Positions 19,737 through 29,687 of a stretch of DNA of 64,000 nt are shown in pieces. This stretch comes from Bacteroidales bacterium (GTDB lineage: Bacteria > Bacteroidota > Bacteroidia > Bacteroidales > Prolixibacteraceae), in NCBI GenBank assembly GCA_012729335.1, contig JAAYDJ010000025.1, positions 60,422-124,421 on the forward strand, given 5' to 3'. Positions within the stretch are counted from its first letter, which is position 1, and each line of letters begins with the position of its first letter. The position numbers were made by a program, and so were the translations under genes. The notes under the pieces are model-generated. The model made no database searches. It saw only the letters and a list, made by a program, of their open reading frames with translations, and was not told where the DNA came from.

Positions 19737-20543
19737 ATGCAATACAAAGCCTTTCACAAACTATCGTACGGCATGTATCTGGTGACTTCTGCCTGGGAGG
19801 GGGCCAGAGCGGGTTATGTGGCCAACACGGTTTTCCAGGTGACTTCTGCGCCACCGCAGGTAGCCCTGAGCTGCCATAAGAACAACGATACCCTTCAGGT
19901 GATCCTTAAAAGCGGGGTTTTCTCAATATCGGTCCTCAAGCGGGAGGCCGATGTGTCGCTGATCGGGGAGTTCGGATTCATGTCGAGCAGCTGGTTTGAC
20001 AAGTTTGCCAAAGTCAATGCGGAGGTAAAAAGTACGGGGGCGCCAGTGGTCACCGATTCCTGTGTGGCCTGGCTCGACTGCCGCCTGGTGCATTCCCTCG
20101 ACCTGGGCACCCACCAGCTTCTGATAGGGGAGGTGCTAGACAGCGGCCTCCTTTCCAGGGAGGAACCCCTGACCTACCAATGGTATCGTGACCACCTGAA
20201 AATGCTGGCCCCCCGCAACGCCCCCACCTACATCGACAGGGAAACCCTGGAAAAAGAAGAAAACTCTCCGGCTTCAGAGGCCTCTGAGGCCTCTGCTACA
20301 GAGCCTTCCGGTTCCGGTACAGACCCCGGCAGGGCCATGGACGCCTCACCAGCCCCGACACAGGAGCACGATCCCGATGATGACGAACAGTATATATGTG
20401 TCGTCTGCGGGTACGTCTATCGCCCTGAAGACGGGGATCCTGCGGCAGGCATCCCCCCCGGAACTCCCTTCAGCGACCTCCCGGAGGATTACCGCTGCCC
20501 CATTTGCAACGCGGGCAAAGACTACTTTAAACCTCTGGGGTGA
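19737..20543 (+). CDS. flavin reductase-rubredoxin fusion (high-molecular-weight rubredoxin type)
   Basis: A 268-residue protein from ATG 19737. Residues 1-~170 are a flavin reductase-like FMN-binding domain ('GYVANTVFQVTSAPPQVALS'). A ~45-residue Ala/Ser/Glu/Pro linker follows. The C-terminal ~50 residues are a rubredoxin with both metal knuckles, CVVCGY and CPICNAG. Moorella Hrb has the same architecture and passes electrons from NADH to FprA-type flavodiiron proteins that reduce oxygen or NO. No FprA gene is in the window. It probably shares a transcript with the preceding B12-MerR regulator. Confidence 0.9.
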   Translation: MQYKAFHKLSYGMYLVTSAWEGARAGYVANTVFQVTSAPPQVALSCHKNNDTLQVILKSGVFSISVLKREADVSLIGEFGFMSSSWFDKFAKVNAEVKSTGAPVVTDSCVAWLDCRLVHSLDLGTHQLLIGEVLDSGLLSREEPLTYQWYRDHLKMLAPRNAPTYIDRETLEKEENSPASEASEASATEPSGSGTDPGRAMDASPAPTQEHDPDDDEQYICVVCGYVYRPEDGDPAAGIPPGTPFSDLPEDYRCPICNAGKDYFKPLG

Positions 20544-20577
20544 TCATTTAAACCACCTGTCCCGAAAAAGTCCTCCT

Positions 20578-20814
20578 TCAGAGCGATTTGTGGGTGCCGT
20601 CACAATAGGGTTTATGGTCAGAATGCTTGCAGTTGCACAGCCAGACCTCCCGTTTCTCGTCGATGGTGAAGGCCAGGGGGGTGAGGCCGGTGCCCTTGTG
20701 GGCCCCGCTGCAAAAAGGCTGGTTGGTGCTCAGCCCGCAGGCACACCAGTAATAGGTTCCCGGCTCCAGGGTTACCCTGGCGGGTTTCTTGTCAAAAATC
20801 TTCGGATCACTCAT
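20578..20814 (-). CDS. CDGSH iron-sulfur domain protein, tandem type
   Basis: A 78-residue protein with two CDGSH motifs. The first is CxC...PFCSGAH ('CACGLSTNQPFCSGAH') and the second CNCKHSDHKPYCDGTH, each supplying three Cys and one His for a [2Fe-2S] cluster. Such small proteins are common in Bacteroidota and are linked to redox or iron handling. It is convergent with the rubredoxin fusion (34-base gap). Confidence 0.93.
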   Translation of the reverse strand: MSDPKIFDKKPARVTLEPGTYYWCACGLSTNQPFCSGAHKGTGLTPLAFTIDEKREVWLCNCKHSDHKPYCDGTHKSL

Positions 20815-21007
20815 GGAAATTCGCTTTTATGATCGTGCTTCTCCTGCTCCGGCAGGGCGCCCCATCTGTTGTCCAGGGGCCAGGCCGGACCAGGCTTGAA
20901 GATAGTGTTTTTTTGCGACCTCTATTTCCGGTCAATGTGAAAATATTTCCCTGTGGACCCGTTCATGACCTTTTTATGGCTATTTTTCCGGAAAAAACCA
21001 AAGTATC

Positions 21008-22126
21008 ATGAAGAGCCTATTGCTTTGGACGCTGTTGCTGATGACCTCACTTTTGCCGGAGGCCTGGTCACAGGGCGTCGCCCGGTTTTACACCGGGACT
21101 TTCACCTCGGAGGGGGCGGAGGGGATTTCGCTTTGCACCCTGGATACCCTTACAGGAGATATGGAGGTGGTGCAGGTGTTTAAGGGGATCGATAACCCCA
21201 ATTTCCTGAAAATATCGCCTGACCGGCGTTTTCTGTATGCTGTGACGCGGGGGCCACGGGGGGTGGACCCCGACGGGGGATCGGTGAGCGCTTTTCAGAT
21301 CATGGACAATGGGGAGCTCCGTTTCCTGAACAAAATGAGTGCGCACGGGGATGACCCTTGCTATGCGGAGGTCAGCAGTGACGGGCGGTGGTTGGTGGTG
21401 GCCAATTACGGTGGTGGTTCGGTGGTTCTTTTCCCTTTGGAGGAGGACGGTTCACTGGCCCCGGCCACATCGGTGGTGCGCCATGAAGGCTCAGGAGCCC
21501 ATGCCGTCAGGCAAACCCGCCCTTATGCACATAGCATCAGGTTCTCTCCTTTTGACGGACTCCTCTATGCCGCCGACCTGGGCGCCGACCGGCTTTTTGC
21601 TTATACCCTGCGGCCCGGGCCGGGAACCCTGGAGCCCAAGCCCGGAGCACAGGCCCTCCTCCCTCCCGGGGCGGGACCGCGCCACATTGATTTTGCCCCC
21701 GAAGGAAGATTTTGCTATGTGGTCAACGAGCTCTCTTCCACCGTCTCCGTATTTGAATTCGTGAACGGAGCCATGTCCCTTCTGCAGGATATTTCCACCC
21801 TTCCCGGGGAATTCCGCGGTACCAGCTTTTGTGCCGATATTCACCTCTCTTCGTGTGGAAAATGGCTTTATGCCTCCAACCGGGGTCACAACTCCCTGGC
21901 TGTTTTCAGCAGGGACGCTGTCACGGGGCGGCTTACGCCGGTGACGCATGTGTCCGTGGAGGGGAACTGGCCCCGCAATTTCGCCCTGGCGCCGGGGGGC
22001 CGCTACCTCCTGGTGGCCAACCAAAGAAGCCACCAGATCTCTCTTTTCAGGCTCGAAAACGGGATTCCCCTTTTTACCGGGAAGGAACTGAAAACCCCGG
22101 CCCCGGTGTGCGTGGAATTCCTGTGA
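21008..22126 (+). CDS. secreted lactonase-family beta-propeller (6-phosphogluconolactonase-like)
   Basis: A 372-residue protein with a signal peptide (MKSLLLWTLLLMTSLLPEAW). It is a seven-bladed propeller of the YbhE/Pgl family: 'FLKISPDRRFLYAVTR', 'DGRWLVVANYGGGSVVLFPL', 'GPRHIDFAPEGRFCYVVNEL' and 'WPRNFALAPGGRYLLVANQ'. Classical Pgl is cytosolic; the signal peptide points to a periplasmic lactonase of unknown substrate. Confidence 0.9.
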   Translation: MKSLLLWTLLLMTSLLPEAWSQGVARFYTGTFTSEGAEGISLCTLDTLTGDMEVVQVFKGIDNPNFLKISPDRRFLYAVTRGPRGVDPDGGSVSAFQIMDNGELRFLNKMSAHGDDPCYAEVSSDGRWLVVANYGGGSVVLFPLEEDGSLAPATSVVRHEGSGAHAVRQTRPYAHSIRFSPFDGLLYAADLGADRLFAYTLRPGPGTLEPKPGAQALLPPGAGPRHIDFAPEGRFCYVVNELSSTVSVFEFVNGAMSLLQDISTLPGEFRGTSFCADIHLSSCGKWLYASNRGHNSLAVFSRDAVTGRLTPVTHVSVEGNWPRNFALAPGGRYLLVANQRSHQISLFRLENGIPLFTGKELKTPAPVCVEFL

Positions 22127-22131
22127 AGGGC

Positions 22132-22755
22132 TCAGGAGAGTTTCGACCCGATGAGCTTGATGAACTCTTCGCGTGTGGCTACCCTTTCAAAGGCGCCTGT
22201 GAAGTCGGACGTGGTGGTGATGGAGTGTTGTTTTTGGATGCCGCGCATCTGCATGCAAAGGTGCTGGGCTTCGATGACCACGGCTACCCCGAGGGGCTTG
22301 AGGGTCTCCTGGATGCACTCCTTGATCTGGGAGGTCAGCCGTTCCTGGACCTGCAGCCTCCGTGCGAAAACATCGACCACGCGCGCAATCTTGCTCAACC
22401 CGGTGATGTATCCATTGGGAATGTAAGCCACATGGGCCTTGCCGATAAAGGGTAACAGATGGTGCTCACACATGGAGTAGATCTCAATGTCCTTGACAAT
22501 CACCATCTGCCGGTAATCCTCCCGGAACATGGCCGACTTGAGAATGTCGACGGGATTCATCTCATATCCCTGCAAAAGGAACTGCATGGCCTTGGCTACC
22601 CGCGAGGGCGTCTTGGCCAGCCCCTCACGCCTGACATCCTCCCCCAGAAGGGTCAGGATTTTCTCGTAATGAAAGGCCAGTTCGGCGAGTTTTTCGGGAT
22701 CATACCTGTCTATGCGGCGGTAGCTGCTGCTGTCGTTATTCAGTGAAACTTCCAT
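22132..22755 (-). CDS. folE: GTP cyclohydrolase I
   Basis: A 207-residue enzyme opening folate or pterin synthesis from GTP. The zinc and active-site motifs are seen in '[20 protein letters not shown]', '[19 protein letters not shown]' and 'QERLTSQI', with the third zinc Cys in 'HLCMQMRGI'. Start ATG 22755; a TTG at 22779 is in frame. It is divergent from mqnB with a 68-base gap. Confidence 0.95.
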   Translation of the reverse strand: MEVSLNNDSSSYRRIDRYDPEKLAELAFHYEKILTLLGEDVRREGLAKTPSRVAKAMQFLLQGYEMNPVDILKSAMFREDYRQMVIVKDIEIYSMCEHHLLPFIGKAHVAYIPNGYITGLSKIARVVDVFARRLQVQERLTSQIKECIQETLKPLGVAVVIEAQHLCMQMRGIQKQHSITTTSDFTGAFERVATREEFIKLIGSKLS

Positions 22756-22823
22756 GGGTTCATTTAAAATGACATACAAAGATTAACCTTTTTTGATAAA
22801 AACAGTATGAATAAGAAGAATTA

Positions 22824-23537
22824 ATGGTCATGCGCATACACGACAATGAAAAGAGGGTGCTGGTGGTAGCGGCCACGGAGATGGAGGTCAAACTTCTTAT
22901 TGAGGAATGCACCATGACGGCGGCGGCTTCCGACAATTGCAGGAGTTACCGCGGGGGCCACGGGGGATTTGACCTGTTGCTGACCGGCATCGGCACCACC
23001 TTTACCACCTTCTTCCTCACCCAGCATCTGATGACTCATCCCTGTTCACTGGTCATCAACGCGGGGATCGCAGGTGCCCTGGGCGATCACCTCCGGATCG
23101 GGGATGTGGTGAATGTGGTGGAGGAGGAGTTTGCCGACCTGGGCATCGAAAAGGAGGAGGAGTTTCTGACTCTTTTCGACAGCGGGTTCATGCATTCCGA
23201 TGAATTTCCTTTTGAGAACAGGATGCTCAAGGCCGAAGGAGAAGGGCTGGCTGCTTTTTTACCGCGGGTGAAGGGAATCACCTCCAATATCAGCCACGGG
23301 CGGGAATCGACCATTGCCCGGCTCAAGGACCGATATTCGGCGAGTGTGGTCAGCATGGAGGGGGCCGCCGTGTTTTATGTGTGCCGCTGGATGGGGATCC
23401 CCTGTGTGCAGATCAGGGCCATCTCCAACCTGGTGGCTCCCCGCAGCCAGTCCAGATGGGACATCCCCCTGGCTTTGGAAAACCTCAGGACCAGCCTGCT
23501 TCGCGTATTTGCCGATCTGGGACAGGAGTTGCAATAA
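22824..23537 (+). CDS. mqnB: futalosine hydrolase
   Basis: A 237-residue nucleoside phosphorylase-fold protein that removes hypoxanthine from futalosine in the alternative menaquinone pathway. Seen: 'RVLVVAATEMEVKLLI' (start of the MTA/SAH nucleosidase-like fold), 'VINAGIAGALG' and the ribose-binding 'VVSMEGAAVFYVC' near the C-terminus. It sits 29 bases upstream of mqnD on the same strand, which fixes the assignment over other nucleosidases. mqnA, mqnC and mqnE are not in the window. Confidence 0.92.
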   Translation: MVMRIHDNEKRVLVVAATEMEVKLLIEECTMTAAASDNCRSYRGGHGGFDLLLTGIGTTFTTFFLTQHLMTHPCSLVINAGIAGALGDHLRIGDVVNVVEEEFADLGIEKEEEFLTLFDSGFMHSDEFPFENRMLKAEGEGLAAFLPRVKGITSNISHGRESTIARLKDRYSASVVSMEGAAVFYVCRWMGIPCVQIRAISNLVAPRSQSRWDIPLALENLRTSLLRVFADLGQELQ

Positions 23538-23566
23538 ATTGCTAATTTCGCCCCAAATTTTACACA

Positions 23567-24403
23567 ATGGAACTCTCCCTGGGATTTTCCACCTGTCCCA
23601 ACGATACGTTTATTTTTGACGCCATGGTTCATGGCCGTGTAGACACCGAAGGGCTCACCTTCAAGGTCACCCTGGCCGATGTGGAGAGCTTGAACCGGAA
23701 GGCCTTCAGCCACGACATCCATATTACCAAACTGAGTTACCATGCCTATGCCCGTGTGGCGGGGGAATATGCCCTGCTCCATGCCGGAAGTGCCCTCGGG
23801 AGGGGTGTCGGTCCCCTGCTTATCGGGAGGCAGAAGCTCTCTCCTGCAGAAATCAACGCCGGCAGGGTGGCCATCCCCGGTTATTACACCACCGCCCATC
23901 TTCTCTTTTCGCTCTTTTATCCGCAGGTGAAGGAAAAACCGGAGATGCTCTTTTCCCGCATTGAAGAGGCCCTGCTTTCAGGAGAGGCGGATGCCGGCGT
24001 CATCATCCATGAGAACCGGTTTACGTATGCGCGTCGTGGCCTGGTCAGGATAGACGATCTGGGGGAACGTTGGGAGGCCGCCACGGGACTTCCCATTCCG
24101 CTGGGGGGCATTGCCGTGGACCGCTCCCTGCCGCTCCCTGTCCGCCAAGCCGTTAACCGCATCATGAGAAGAAGCGTGGCTTACGCCTTTGAAAACCCGG
24201 AGGCCTCCGCCCCATTCGTCAAAGCCCATGCCTGCGAAATGGACCCGGATGTGATGGCCAGCCATATCGGTTTATATGTGAATGCGTTTACGCTCGACCT
24301 GGGTGAAGAGGGTGTCATGGCGGTCAGCCGCCTCTTCGGGGAAGCCTCCCGGCTCGGCCTTATCCAGGCGCTTCCCGCCGACGGTTTTCTCCAGGAAACT
24401 TAA
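23567..24403 (+). CDS. mqnD: 1,4-dihydroxy-6-naphthoate synthase
   Basis: A 278-residue periplasmic-binding-fold enzyme acting on cyclic dehypoxanthine futalosine. The N-terminus 'FSTCPNDTFIFDAMVHG' is diagnostic of MqnD, with 'DIHITKLSYHAY' and 'DAGVIIHENRFTY' further on. It follows mqnB by 29 bases as an operon. Confidence 0.95.
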   Translation: MELSLGFSTCPNDTFIFDAMVHGRVDTEGLTFKVTLADVESLNRKAFSHDIHITKLSYHAYARVAGEYALLHAGSALGRGVGPLLIGRQKLSPAEINAGRVAIPGYYTTAHLLFSLFYPQVKEKPEMLFSRIEEALLSGEADAGVIIHENRFTYARRGLVRIDDLGERWEAATGLPIPLGGIAVDRSLPLPVRQAVNRIMRRSVAYAFENPEASAPFVKAHACEMDPDVMASHIGLYVNAFTLDLGEEGVMAVSRLFGEASRLGLIQALPADGFLQET

Positions 24404-24435
24404 TTTTGCCCCCGCAAACAATAATTACCGCCACC

Positions 24436-24513
24436 ATGAGTTTAAGAAGGCAAACGGTCCCGTTTCAGGAATCAGTTGTAAGCAGTACTGAACCAAACCA
24501 GATATCAGCATGA
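24436..24513 (+). CDS. possible 25-codon leader peptide upstream of rfaD
   Basis: ATG 24436 opens a 25-residue frame (MSLRRQTVPFQESVVSSTEP...) whose TGA overlaps the rfaD ATG as ATGA. This geometry is typical of translational coupling, but the peptide has no recognisable features and the arrangement could be chance. Confidence 0.25.
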   Translation: MSLRRQTVPFQESVVSSTEPNQISA

Positions 24514-25475
24514 TCGTTGTTACAGGAGCTGCGGGTTTTATAGGCAGTTATTTTGCAGGGAGGCTCAACAGGGAAGGCATCAATAACCTGGTACTCGTTG
24601 ATCGTTATGATGATCCTGCCAAAGAGCGTAATCTGCACTCCAAGAGTTATGTCCACCTGGTCGACAGGGAGGATTTTTTCGAGTGGTTCAGCCGGAACGG
24701 TACAAAGGTGGAATTTGTGTTTCACCTGGGTGCACGGACCGACACCGTTGGGCAGGAGCCCGAAAGTTACCAGGAGTTGAACCTGCGTTATTCCCAGCAT
24801 TTATGGAAGGCCTGCACCGACATGGGGGTTCCCCTGGTGTATGCCTCTTCGGCGGCCACCTACGGCAACGGCGAAAAGGGCTTCTCCGATGCCCACCATC
24901 AGATTGCCCACCTGAAGCCCCTGAACCTCTATGCCTGGTCCAAGCACGATTTCGACCTCTGGGTGCTGAACCAGCGTAAAACCCCGGGCTTCTGGGCCGG
25001 GCTTAAATTCTTCAACGTATACGGCCCCAACGAATACCATAAGGGCAGAATGGCCTCGGTAGTCCTCCATGCCTATCAAACCATCAGGGAAACGGGAGGT
25101 ATGAAACTCTTCCGCTCCCACAGGGAGGACATCCCCGACGGCGAACAAAAACGCGATTTCATATATGTCGACGACATCGCCCAGGTGATGCTCTTTTTCC
25201 TGCACCACAGGAAGCACTCCGGAATATACAACGTTGGAACGGGGAAAGCCCGCTCATACCTGGATCTGACCCATGCCGTTTTTGGAAGCCTGGGACTGAA
25301 ACCCGACATCGAATTTGTCGACACACCCCGTGACCTGCGCAGCCGCTACCAGTATTTCACCGAAGCCGACATTCAAAAGCTAAGGGAGATCGGCTACTCC
25401 CGGCCTTTTACCGGCCTGGAAGAGGGCGTGGGAGAATATGTCACCCGCTACCTGGCCAGGGAAGCTTGTTTCTGA
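24510..25475 (+). CDS. rfaD: ADP-L-glycero-D-manno-heptose 6-epimerase
   Basis: A 321-residue short-chain dehydrogenase-type epimerase supplying heptose for lipopolysaccharide core. Seen: the NAD(P)-binding 'VVTGAAGFIGSYFAGRL', the catalytic 'NLYAWSKHDFD' (YxxxK), 'FFNVYGPNEYHKGRM' and 'KRDFIYVDDIAQVM', all typical of RfaD/HldD rather than of UDP-glucose epimerases. It is followed by a strong terminator shared with eno. Confidence 0.95.
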   Translation: MIVVTGAAGFIGSYFAGRLNREGINNLVLVDRYDDPAKERNLHSKSYVHLVDREDFFEWFSRNGTKVEFVFHLGARTDTVGQEPESYQELNLRYSQHLWKACTDMGVPLVYASSAATYGNGEKGFSDAHHQIAHLKPLNLYAWSKHDFDLWVLNQRKTPGFWAGLKFFNVYGPNEYHKGRMASVVLHAYQTIRETGGMKLFRSHREDIPDGEQKRDFIYVDDIAQVMLFFLHHRKHSGIYNVGTGKARSYLDLTHAVFGSLGLKPDIEFVDTPRDLRSRYQYFTEADIQKLREIGYSRPFTGLEEGVGEYVTRYLAREACF

Positions 25476-25490
25476 TCAGGGCAGGCCATA

Positions 25491-25524
25491 AAAAAAACGG
25501 GAGAAACTTTCTCCCGTTTTTTTT
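25491..25524. terminator. bidirectional terminator between rfaD and eno
   Basis: Seven A, CGGGAGAAA, C, TTTCTCCCG and eight T form a near-perfect hairpin flanked by A- and T-tracts. It lies 15 bases after the rfaD stop and 43 bases before the end of the convergent eno gene, so it can serve both. Confidence 0.9.
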
Positions 25525-25566
25525 ATGTAACCCGCAGGGGGTATTTTCTTTGTGACCCGCAGGAGC

Positions 25567-26925
<1,359 letters not shown>

Positions 26926-27048
26926 TCATTAATATGGCATATAAAGATACAAAATCGCGGAATCTCTTTCTATTAATAAGGAGTTAACTTTTCCGGCCGG
27001 CCCCTGAATGGGTTGGTTTTTATTAGTTTTGAAGAAATTTTGTCAGAT

Positions 27049-28488
27049 ATGAAAATGGGGTTTCTTTCTTTCGCTCTTCTGTTGGGGTGGCCGTTTTTGA
27101 TGTGGGCGCAGCACCCGGTGCCGGGGGTAGTAAAGGTTTTCCATGAGGATCGGGCGCTTGCGGGGGCTTCTGTTGGGATTTATGTCTCTGACCTGGCTTC
27201 GGGGAGGATTTTGGTGGCCGATGGTGCCGATTTGCTGCTGGCCCCGGCCTCCACGCTGAAGACGGTCACTACGGCCGCCGCCCTGGAACTTCTGGGGCCC
27301 GGTTACCGGTTCAAAACCCTGTACGGGTATCGCGGGCAGCTGAAGGCCGCCGATGGGGAACTGGAGGGAGACCTGGTGGTCAGGGGAGGGGGTGATCCCA
27401 CCCTGGGAAGCGCTGAAATCGGCGGCGTCGCTTCTCCGCAGGCGGTGGCCGATGCCATTGCGGCCAGGGTGAAAGCCGCCGGAATTGCCTCGGTCCGCGG
27501 CGACCTCGTTTTAGACCTCTCCGCCTGGCAGGAGGCAGATCTCCCCGGAAGCTGGGCCTGGGAGGATGTCGGCAATTATTATGGTGCTGCTCCTTCGGCC
27601 CTTACTTTTGCCGACAACCTGATCACCCTCTGGTTCGATACACCCGCCAAAAGTGGTGAGGCGGTGATCATGACCGGGTGCGCACCTGTCCTTCCATGGC
27701 TTTCCTGGCAGAACGAACTGACCTCCTCCGCAGTCAACCGTGACCTGGCCTATGTCTACGGAAGCCCCTGGGGAGAAAAAAGGGTGATCAGGGGGACCCT
27801 CCCCGCCGGCAGGAAGGGATTTTCAGTAAAGGCCTCCATGCCTGAGCCGCCCCGGTGGTTCGGGGAATTCCTGCGCTCACGCCTGAATGCCGCCGGCATT
27901 GCCATTTCCGGAAATCTTTCCCTCTCTGCCCTTCCTGTAAGCCTCACCCCCCTTGATTCGCTGGTCAGTCCCCCGTTGCAGGAGATCATCAGGGAGATCA
28001 ACCATAAAAGCATCAACCTCTTCACGGAACACCTGGTCATGCAGATCGCCCTGGCAAAGTCGGGAAGGGGAAGCCTCAGCGAAGGACTCCGGATCATATC
28101 AGCCTTCTGGAATGAGAAAGGCGCCGGGGATGCCCTTTTCATGGAGGATGGCAGCGGCCTGTCGCGCTATAATGCCGTGTCGGCGCGTTTCCTGGCCAAA
28201 GCTCTGGCTCTGGCAGTTAAAACCCCTGCCGGAGAAATCTTCCGCAATTCGCTGCCCACCGCCGGCAACGGTACCCTCACGGGATTCAGCGCTGTCGCCT
28301 TCCCCGGAGAAACCTTGCGCTGCAAAAGCGGCTCCATGGAACGCGTCAGAGGTTATGCCGGCTACCTGACCGGTACCTCCGGAATGAAAATGGTATTTGC
28401 TGTCCTGGTCAACAATTACCCGGGAACCTCAGCGGAAGTCACCTCAAAAATCAGGGACCTGCTGACTGACATCAGGAATAAGTATTGA
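27049..28488 (+). CDS. dacB: D-alanyl-D-alanine carboxypeptidase/endopeptidase (PBP4 type)
   Basis: A 479-residue peptidoglycan hydrolase of the S13 family. ATG 27049 gives a signal peptide (MKMGFLSFALLLGWPFLMWA); an upstream TTG at 27013 is in frame. All three penicillin-binding motifs are present: SxxK in 'APASTLKTVT', SxN in 'NHKSINLFTEHL' and KSG in 'CKSGSMERVRGYAGYL'. The large insert between the first two motifs is typical of PBP4. Repeat copy 3 begins at its stop codon. Confidence 0.94.
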   Translation: MKMGFLSFALLLGWPFLMWAQHPVPGVVKVFHEDRALAGASVGIYVSDLASGRILVADGADLLLAPASTLKTVTTAAALELLGPGYRFKTLYGYRGQLKAADGELEGDLVVRGGGDPTLGSAEIGGVASPQAVADAIAARVKAAGIASVRGDLVLDLSAWQEADLPGSWAWEDVGNYYGAAPSALTFADNLITLWFDTPAKSGEAVIMTGCAPVLPWLSWQNELTSSAVNRDLAYVYGSPWGEKRVIRGTLPAGRKGFSVKASMPEPPRWFGEFLRSRLNAAGIAISGNLSLSALPVSLTPLDSLVSPPLQEIIREINHKSINLFTEHLVMQIALAKSGRGSLSEGLRIISAFWNEKGAGDALFMEDGSGLSRYNAVSARFLAKALALAVKTPAGEIFRNSLPTAGNGTLTGFSAVAFPGETLRCKSGSMERVRGYAGYLTGTSGMKMVFAVLVNNYPGTSAEVTSKIRDLLTDIRNKY

Positions 28489-28612
28489 AAGTCGCATGGT
28501 GCTTCGACCACATAAGGACATGTATATTTGCTCCATGCGACTTCCATGGGCGTGAAGCACACAAATCGGCTAAACTTCGATATATAACTGAAGAGAAGTT
28601 ATTAACAAAAAA
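28488..28612 (+). repeat. interspersed intergenic repeat, copy 3
   Basis: This begins at the dacB stop and fills the gap to the convergent gene at 28636. It contains AAGTCGCATGG (28489-28499) and its exact reverse complement CCATGCGACTT (28533-28543), an 11-bp stem around TGCTTCGACCACATA. It also has GTGCTTC (28499-28505) and its complement GAAGCAC (28554-28560), which could form an alternative or nested pairing. Shared words with copies 1 and 2 are GCATGG, ACCACATA, ATATTTGC and GTGAAGCACA. Confidence 0.85.
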
Positions 28613-28635
28613 AAGTATACAAATGAAAAGTGAAG

Positions 28636-29526
28636 TCAGAACAGGGGGGAGAGGATCATCCCCTGGATGATTTTGCCTGTTTCGGGGTCGAGCTGTGAGC
28701 CATACATGCTGTGGGGAATGGAGTAGACGGCAAGCATGACCAAAGAGGCGAGGAGGACGTAACCGGGGCGTTCCCTTTTACGGTTCATGACCACGGCCAG
28801 GATCCAGAAGAGGAAGGCCAGGAGGGTTTTGTTGTCGGTGAGGTCCCAGGCAAAAGGGATGCCGGCCCAGGCTTCCCCGAAGGCATGCCATTGCACCCAG
28901 GGGCCAAAGATCATCCCGCCTACACCCAGGAGCACCAACGTCCATATGGTATAAAACCTGAATCTGGGGTGACGGAAGAGAGCCATCACCCCCGCCAGAT
29001 TGGCAAAAAACATGGCCACAAACATCAGAATGACGTGAGGAATGAGAATGGCTGCCGGTACATCGCCCTTGAAACGGATCACCGTGGCATTCGATTCATG
29101 GAGCGGATAAACCTGTTCACCTTTGCGGAATTCCACCCGGTATTCCAGCTTACCCGCAGGGGGCTGGTGCGGTAAAGAAGCGGTCAGCAGAGAATCCTTG
29201 CGCACCATGGCGACAGTGGTCCACTCCTCGTTCACCGGGAACCTGCGGTATGTGACGCTGCCACTCACCGCCGTATCGGGAACCAGAAACTCGAGGGGAC
29301 AATCCTGTGTGCCCCCGTGGCTCCTGATCAGTTCCAAAGGATAGATGGACGTACCAATCTGCAGTTCGCTTTTTTTGGGATAGGTGGGCCCTGTAGCCCG
29401 CTGATATACAATGGCCGCCATCGTAATGGCTGCTGCAACCAGAATGTAAAGAAGAGTTTTCAATGCTTTAACCTTTTTTCTAACGGGGTAAAAGTATGAA
29501 AAAAAACGCCCACAGGATAAAGTCAT
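28636..29526 (-). CDS. conserved-looking integral membrane protein of unknown function
   Basis: A 296-residue protein from ATG 29526; a TTG at 29463 after AAAAAAGG would give 275 residues starting at the first membrane helix. One N-terminal helix ('LLYILVAAAITMAAIVY') leads to a ~120-residue beta-rich extracytoplasmic region containing 'TGPTYPKKSELQIG' and 'LIRSHGGTQDCPLEF'. At least four further helices follow, with 'HVILMFVAMFFANLAGVMAL' and 'WDLTDNKTLLAFLFWILAVV'. I do not recognise the family. It is divergent from the susC gene, with only 161 bases between starts. Confidence 0.75.
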   Translation of the reverse strand: MTLSCGRFFSYFYPVRKKVKALKTLLYILVAAAITMAAIVYQRATGPTYPKKSELQIGTSIYPLELIRSHGGTQDCPLEFLVPDTAVSGSVTYRRFPVNEEWTTVAMVRKDSLLTASLPHQPPAGKLEYRVEFRKGEQVYPLHESNATVIRFKGDVPAAILIPHVILMFVAMFFANLAGVMALFRHPRFRFYTIWTLVLLGVGGMIFGPWVQWHAFGEAWAGIPFAWDLTDNKTLLAFLFWILAVVMNRKRERPGYVLLASLVMLAVYSIPHSMYGSQLDPETGKIIQGMILSPLF

Positions 29527-29527
29527 A

Positions 29528-29558
29528 TTGTAAAATGTACTACCTTAGCTTAAATTTG
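29528..29558 (+). promoter_or_regulatory. Bacteroidota-type promoter for the 29688 susCD operon
   Basis: TTG (29528-29530) and TAAATTTG (29551-29558) are spaced by 20 bases and match the Bacteroidota -33/-7 consensus (TTG, N19-21, TAnnTTTG). Transcription would start near 29565, leaving a ~120-base leader before the susC ATG. Confidence 0.6.
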
Positions 29559-29687
29559 AACTAAGACCTAACGGAGATCCTAAACCCGTTTCCGTATTTA
29601 ACAATTGTTATTAACCTATTGAACCATAAATAGATATCACCGATCTATAATTTTTCTTTCAATTTCTATTAACAAAACTTCAAATCT

